From NCBI GenBank assembly GCA_027457005.1, contig DAIDTV010000069.1, positions 1 to 7,968 on the forward strand: 7,968 nucleotides of DNA, in the 5' to 3' direction. The notes under the pieces were generated by a model that saw nothing but the letters and a program-made list of their open reading frames with translations, searched no databases and was not told the DNA's origin. Every line of letters starts with the position of its first letter. Positions within the stretch are counted from its first letter, which is position 1. The translations under genes and the position numbers were made by a program. Origin of the DNA: Chloroflexota bacterium (GTDB lineage Bacteria; Chloroflexota; Limnocylindria; Limnocylindrales; CSP1-4). This document shows, piece by piece, positions 4,908-7,968 of this stretch.

Positions 4908-5996
4908 TCAGGCGCCGACCAGCGCCGTCTCGACCGACAGCACGGGCGGCAGCAGGTCCGCGATGCGCCGCCAGCTCCGGCCCTCGTCCGCGCTCGCGAA
5001 GACCTGGCCCGTGCTGGTCCCCAGGTAGAGCCCGAAGGGATCGAGGTCGTCGGCGGCCATCCCCTCGCGCAGCACGCCGAGGTAGGCATGGTCCTGCGGC
5101 AGCCCCTCGCGCAGGTCGCGCCAGGTGGCACCCGCGTCGGTCGTGCGCCAGACGGCCATGCTCGCACCCGGGACATACCGGCCCTGCTCGGCGCCGTTCA
5201 GCGGGATCGTGAAGACCGTGTCCGGGTCGGTGGGATGCGCGACGATCGGGAACCCGAAGGTGGACGGCAACCCCTCGTCCAGGCAGATCCAGGTGCGCCC
5301 GGCGTCGTCGCTTCGGTACGTCCCGCAGTGGTTCTGCTGGTAGAGGCGATCCGGGCGGCCGGGGGCGAGCGTCATCTTGTGGACGCACTGGCCGGTCTCC
5401 GGGTACGGGTCGGGCAGGAAATCGGCACGGACTCCGTGGTTGCGGGCCTCCCACGTGACGCCGCCGTCATCGGTCGCGAAGCAGCCCACCGACGAGATGC
5501 CCACCCACATGCGGGCGGGGTCGGCCGGATGCGCCAGGACCGTGTGGCAGATCAGGCCGCCGTTGCCCGGCACCCAGCCCTCGCGCGTGGGGTGCTTCGA
5601 CAGCCCCTCCACGTGCGCCCACGTGACCCCGCCGTCCTCCGAGCGGAACAGGCCGGCCGGCTCGACTCCCGCGTAGAGGACGCCGTGGGCCGGCGTCAGG
5701 TGCCACACCGAGCGCATCTTCGGCCCCGCGTCGCCGTAGGTCAGGCCGGCCGACGAGTGCGTCCAGGTCTGTCCCAGGTCCTCGCTGCGCCACACCGCCG
5801 CCCCGAACCATGGGCTCCCACCCCCCGCGTAGAGGGTGCCCGTGGCGGGATCCTGGCAGACGTGGTTGATCGGCCAGCCCTCGCACAGCGGTCCGCGCAG
5901 GCGCCACGCATCCGCGCCGTCTCTGCGGGACGCGTCGCCCTCGAGGATGAAGGCACCCTTCCTCGTGCCCAGAAGGACGAGCAGTCGACGATCCAT
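4908..5996 (-). CDS. Asp-box (BNR) beta-propeller protein
   Basis: A 362-residue protein with six Asp-box motifs (S/T-x-D-x-G-x-T/S-W) at residues 71-78, 119-126, 175-182, 229-236, 285-292 and 335-342. This marks a sialidase-like or VPS10-like six- to seven-bladed propeller. Annotation pipelines tend to call such proteins exo-alpha-sialidase, but the sialidase arginine triad and RIP motif are not evident, so that enzyme name is not supported. The protein starts MDRRLLVLLGTRKGAFIL without a signal peptide and is probably cytosolic. Conserved-looking inserts include EGWPINHVCQDP (39-50), YGDAGPKMRSVWHLTP (87-102) and YQQNHCGTYRSDD (219-231). ATG 5996 was chosen because GGAGG (6012 down to 6008) lies 11 nt upstream. 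ATG 6038 in the same frame is an alternative. It precedes the MoaD/ThiS-like gene by 17 nt, and the pair probably acts together. Confidence 0.88.
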   Translation of the reverse strand: MDRRLLVLLGTRKGAFILEGDASRRDGADAWRLRGPLCEGWPINHVCQDPATGTLYAGGGSPWFGAAVWRSEDLGQTWTHSSAGLTYGDAGPKMRSVWHLTPAHGVLYAGVEPAGLFRSEDGGVTWAHVEGLSKHPTREGWVPGNGGLICHTVLAHPADPARMWVGISSVGCFATDDGGVTWEARNHGVRADFLPDPYPETGQCVHKMTLAPGRPDRLYQQNHCGTYRSDDAGRTWICLDEGLPSTFGFPIVAHPTDPDTVFTIPLNGAEQGRYVPGASMAVWRTTDAGATWRDLREGLPQDHAYLGVLREGMAADDLDPFGLYLGTSTGQVFASADEGRSWRRIADLLPPVLSVETALVGA

Positions 5997-6060
5997 CGCG
6001 ATCTCAGCCTCCCATGGCCGCCCCGCCACGAGGCTCATCGCGTCGGGGACGGCGACCGAT

Positions 6061-6077
6061 CGCGCGACGATAGCACG
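6061..6077 (-). promoter_or_regulatory. Putative promoter of the propeller-MoaD operon
   Basis: On the minus strand TATCGT (6072 down to 6067) resembles the TAnnnT -10 boxes used elsewhere in the window. It would give a leader of about 64 nt carrying the GGAGG of the gene at 5996. The surrounding CGTGCTATCGTCGCGCG matches the promoter of the opposite gene at 15 of 17 positions. Confidence 0.4.
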
Positions 6078-6150
6078 TCGGGTGTGCGAGCCGCGCCCGC
6101 GGAACGCGAACCGTGCCGGCGGAACACGCCGGCGGCAGCCGGCCGCGTCG

Positions 6151-6167
6151 CGTGCTAGCGTCGCTCG
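6151..6167 (+). promoter_or_regulatory. Putative leaderless promoter of the esterase gene
   Basis: TAGCGT at 6156-6161 ends 7 nt before the ATG at 6169, and no ribosome binding site is present. The 17-bp element CGTGCTAGCGTCGCTCG mirrors that of the divergent promoter at 6061-6077. No -35 is evident. Confidence 0.45.
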
Positions 6168-6168
6168 G

Positions 6169-7059
6169 ATGGCACCAGGAGCGACGAGCCAGCGCGGGTC
6201 GCGCGCGGGCAGCCGGACGATCCCGTTGAACCACGGGAGACTCGAGCGGCCGTACCTGCTCCACGCTCCGGCCACCCTCTCTGCCGGGAACGTCCCGCTC
6301 GTGGTGGAGCTCCACGGGCGGGGTATCGATCCCGTGGAGTTCGACCGTTGGACCGGGTTCACGGCGCTCGCCGACCAGGCGGGCTTCGTGCTGGCGATGC
6401 CGAGTGCGGTGGGCGAGACCTGGAACGACGGGCGCTACCCGGAACTGGCACGCGACGGTCCCGACGATGTCGGCTACCTGCGTGCGGTCATCGACGACGC
6501 CTGCGCCAGGCTGGCGATCGACCGCCGCCGGGTCTACGTGGTCGGCATGTCGAACGGCGCGACCATGGCCGGCCGCCTGGCCTGCGAACTCCCCGAGCGG
6601 ATCGCCGCCTTCGCCCAGGTTGCCGGGACCGCGGCGGTGGAGATCGCCGCGCGCTGCCGCCCGGCGATCCCGGTGCCGATCCTCCAGATCCACGGCACGG
6701 GCGACGATGCGGCGCCGTATGCGGGCGGCCGGCGAAGCAGCCTTCGCGCGCGGCTGCTGATCCGCCATGCGGCCGGCCCCTGCGTCGGGGTGGATGACTG
6801 GGCCCGCGCGTGGGTGAGCGTCAACCGCGCGCAGGACGGCCCGGTCGCGACGGCGCTGCCGCCCGACACGACCGTCCGCCGCTGGAGTGGCGCCTCGTCC
6901 GCGTCCGACGTCGTCTTCTACCGTGTCGACGGCGGCGGCCACACGTGGCCGGGCAACCTGCAGCCCCTGCCGCGCTTTCTCTTCGGCCGGACGAGTCACA
7001 CGTTCGCGGCGACGAAGGTCATCTGGGAGTTCCTGTCGGCGCACGTCCGGGAGGCGTGA
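6169..7059 (+). CDS. PHB depolymerase / feruloyl esterase-like alpha/beta hydrolase
   Basis: A 296-residue serine hydrolase of the LpqC / esterase PHB-depolymerase type (CE1-like), which cleaves ester bonds in polyhydroxyalkanoates, feruloylated sugars or related esters. The opening RTIPLNHGRLERPYLLHAPA (16-35) is typical. The oxyanion region is VVELHGRG (45-52). The nucleophile is S128 in GMSNG (126-130). The likely acid is D179 in HGTGDDAAPY (175-184), and the base is H258 in GGGHTWPG (255-262). All catalytic residues are intact and the length is ordinary. Unusually for secreted depolymerases there is no signal peptide: the N-terminus (MAPGATSQRGSRAGSR) is basic and not hydrophobic, so an intracellular enzyme is likely unless the start is misplaced. 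The ATG is supported by the -10 box 7 nt upstream. Only the enzyme class can be stated; the substrate is unknown. Confidence 0.9.
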   Translation: MAPGATSQRGSRAGSRTIPLNHGRLERPYLLHAPATLSAGNVPLVVELHGRGIDPVEFDRWTGFTALADQAGFVLAMPSAVGETWNDGRYPELARDGPDDVGYLRAVIDDACARLAIDRRRVYVVGMSNGATMAGRLACELPERIAAFAQVAGTAAVEIAARCRPAIPVPILQIHGTGDDAAPYAGGRRSSLRARLLIRHAAGPCVGVDDWARAWVSVNRAQDGPVATALPPDTTVRRWSGASSASDVVFYRVDGGGHTWPGNLQPLPRFLFGRTSHTFAATKVIWEFLSAHVREA

Positions 7060-7085
7060 GCCGCACCCACGCCGTGCACGCGCAG

Positions 7086-7104
7086 TTGTAGTTATGGCTA
7101 CAAT
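7086..7104 (+). promoter_or_regulatory. Putative MarR operator and -10 box
   Basis: TTGTAG (7086-7091) and CTACAA (7098-7103) form a perfect inverted repeat with a 6-bp centre, TTATGG. This is a size and AT-rich form typical of MarR-family sites. The right half overlaps a near-consensus -10 box TACAAT (7099-7104), so a bound dimer would block transcription. The start would be near 7111-7112. Autoregulation of the marR-like/MFS operon is the natural reading (inference). Confidence 0.65.
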
Positions 7105-7111
7105 CTCCGCG

Positions 7112-7156
7112 ATGTACCGGAGGATTGGCCACACGATCCGCGCGCGGCGTCCGTGA
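7112..7156 (+). CDS. Possible 14-codon leader ORF upstream of marR-like gene
   Basis: ATG at 7112 lies 7 nt after the -10 box TACAAT, the same spacing as the window's other leaderless starts. It reads MYRRIGHTIRARRP and stops at TGA 7154-7156. That stop overlaps the GTG start of the MarR gene at 7153 by 4 nt (GTGA), as in translationally coupled genes. The MarR gene has no ribosome binding site of its own at a usable distance, so it may depend on ribosomes finishing this short ORF. The peptide is basic (five Arg in 14) and fits no known family. The ORF could also be chance. Confidence 0.4.
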   Translation: MYRRIGHTIRARRP

Positions 7157-7746
7157 GCACGACGGTTGACGCGGTGGAGGCCGGCGCGGCGGCGAACCCG
7201 GGGCCCGACACGCCGGCCGACTCGCGATCCCCCACGCCCCGCGCGACCGGGCTCGAATCGGGGATCGGGTTCCGCCTGGGTCGTGCCCATCGCCGGCTGC
7301 GCTCCGCGTGGGAGGCCCGGATCGCGGATCTCGGCCTGACCGGCGCGCAGGCCGCAGTGGTGCGGGCGGTCGCCGAACAGCCCGGCACGGGCCTTCGGGA
7401 GCTCGCCCGGAAGCTGCGCGCGGATCCCATGAACGTCAAGCGGCTTGCAGACAGCCTTGAGCGGGCCGGCCTCGTGCGCTCGACCTCCGATCCAGCCGAT
7501 CGACGGCGGCGGGTGCTCCTGCCGACAGCGGAGGGAACGGCCGTCAGCGACAGACTGTCCGGTCGGGCGGTCAACTGGGACGCCCACCTCGAAGGGTTGC
7601 TCGGCCCAGCTGACCTGGCCACGCTCCAGGCCCTGCTGGATCGCCTGGCGGCCGGCATCGCCGCGGCCTGCGCATTTCTGTACCACCCGCCTACCTCGAA
7701 CGCCGCGCGCGCCGCGGCTCCCGGCCCGCGAGGGCGCGATGTCTGA
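7153..7746 (+). CDS. MarR family transcriptional regulator
   Basis: A 197-residue winged-helix regulator. An unstructured Pro/Ala-rich N-terminus (1-33) precedes the domain. The domain comprises ESGIGFRLGRAHRRLRSAWEARIADLGLTGAQAAVVRAV (35-73), the helix-turn-helix GLRELARKLRADPMNVKRLADSLERAGLV (80-108) and the wing with SDPADRRRRVLLPTAEG (112-128). The DxxDRR(R) wing is a MarR hallmark. Dimer helices follow at about 130-175, then a disordered tail. The start is GTG 7153, overlapping the stop of a 14-codon leader ORF. An in-frame GTG at 7174 is possible and would only shorten the disordered N-terminus. It overlaps the following MFS gene by 8 nt and has an inverted repeat on its own promoter, so it probably represses this efflux operon until a small ligand binds. 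The ligand is unknown. Confidence 0.92.
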   Translation: MSTTVDAVEAGAAANPGPDTPADSRSPTPRATGLESGIGFRLGRAHRRLRSAWEARIADLGLTGAQAAVVRAVAEQPGTGLRELARKLRADPMNVKRLADSLERAGLVRSTSDPADRRRRVLLPTAEGTAVSDRLSGRAVNWDAHLEGLLGPADLATLQALLDRLAAGIAAACAFLYHPPTSNAARAAAPGPRGRDV

Positions 7747-7968
7747 CCCGGTCGGGCAGGGGCCGGGCCGGCAGCGACCGGGCCGGGGACTGGCGGGCCA
7801 GCCGCGCAGCACCGCCCGGCTGTTGCCACCCGCGTTGCTGGTGGCCGCCTTCCGCTGGTACTGGGCCAGCCAGCTGGTCTCCGGGGTGGGGACCTGGGCG
7901 CAGGCGGTCGCCCAGAGCTGGCTCGTGCTCGAGCTCACCCACTCGGCGGTGATGCTCGGCACCGTGAC
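7739..7968 (+). CDS. MFS transporter, N-terminal part (cut by window edge)
   Basis: Only the first 76 residues are present, and the frame is open to the window end. After a Gly/Arg/Pro-rich cytoplasmic tail (1-27), residues 30-76 read LPPALLVAAFRWYWASQLVSGVGTWAQAVAQSWLVLELTHSAVMLGTV. This is the first transmembrane helix and following region of MFS exporters of the MFS_3/EntS-like type, where the FRxyWxSQ..S..GTW.Q..AQSWLVLELT pattern is characteristic. ATG 7739 overlaps the last 8 nt of the marR-like gene, and GAGGG (7730-7734) lies 4 nt upstream. The pairing with a MarR regulator suggests a regulated drug or metabolite exporter. Specificity cannot be read from this fragment. Confidence 0.9.
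   Translation, partial: MSDPVGQGPGRQRPGRGLAGQPRSTARLLPPALLVAAFRWYWASQLVSGVGTWAQAVAQSWLVLELTHSAVMLGTV

Noticed and set aside
4908..5996. True exo-alpha-sialidase
   Set aside because: Asp-boxes alone mark a propeller fold. The arginine triad, RIP motif and a secretion signal expected for a sialidase are not evident.
6004..7962. 652-codon open frame on the minus strand opposite the esterase, MarR and MFS genes
   Set aside because: It lies antisense to three well-recognised genes, its translation is low-complexity Arg/Ala/Pro/Gly sequence without domains, and such frames are expected in GC-rich DNA.

Overview
The window is a strongly GC-rich (roughly 70% by eye) bacterial chromosomal segment with tightly packed genes on both strands. 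Long open frames occur on the strand opposite most genes, as expected at this GC content. Four genes or leader ORFs have a TAnnnT-type -10 box ending 6-7 nt before the start codon, which suggests leaderless transcription. That trait, the GC content and the gene types (DoxX, CBS-domain site-2 protease, Asp-box propeller beside a MoaD/ThiS protein) fit Actinomycetota or GC-rich Chloroflexota such as Limnocylindria-like lineages. The assignment is an inference. No phage, transposon, CRISPR, tRNA or rRNA feature was seen.

Layout, left to right. A DoxX-family membrane protein (190-711, +) converges on a TetR-family regulator (792-1439, -). The regulator diverges from an 82-aa cysteine-containing protein (1488-1736, +). 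The two share a compact divergent promoter with an inverted repeat GATACG-N8-CGTATC over both -10 boxes, a likely TetR operator. Next is a three-gene minus-strand run: a 99-aa helical protein (3038 to 2739), a 71-aa CxCGW protein (2669 to 2454) and an SRPBCC/AHSA1 protein (2417 to 1941). Divergent from it is a membrane site-2 protease with two CBS domains (3226-4344, +).

The 282-nt gap 4345-4626 holds a short 17-18-bp tandem repeat and strong hairpins but no convincing gene. On the minus strand follows a pair read propeller first: a six-Asp-box beta-propeller protein (5996 to 4908), then an 87-aa MoaD/ThiS-like protein ending in Gly-Gly (4890 to 4627). Divergent from these is a PHB-depolymerase/feruloyl-esterase-like alpha/beta hydrolase (6169-7059, +).

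The right end is a likely drug or metabolite efflux operon. It has a promoter carrying the inverted repeat TTGTAG-N6-CTACAA, a possible 14-codon leader ORF, a MarR-family regulator (7153-7746) starting in a 4-nt overlap with that ORF's stop, and an MFS transporter (from 7739) cut by the window edge and overlapping the MarR gene by 8 nt.

The most interesting points are the TetR/small-protein regulatory switch, the uncharacterised propeller plus ubiquitin-like pair, and the MarR operator with its leader ORF. None is proof of a new system. All gene assignments come from reading the translated sequence without database searches.
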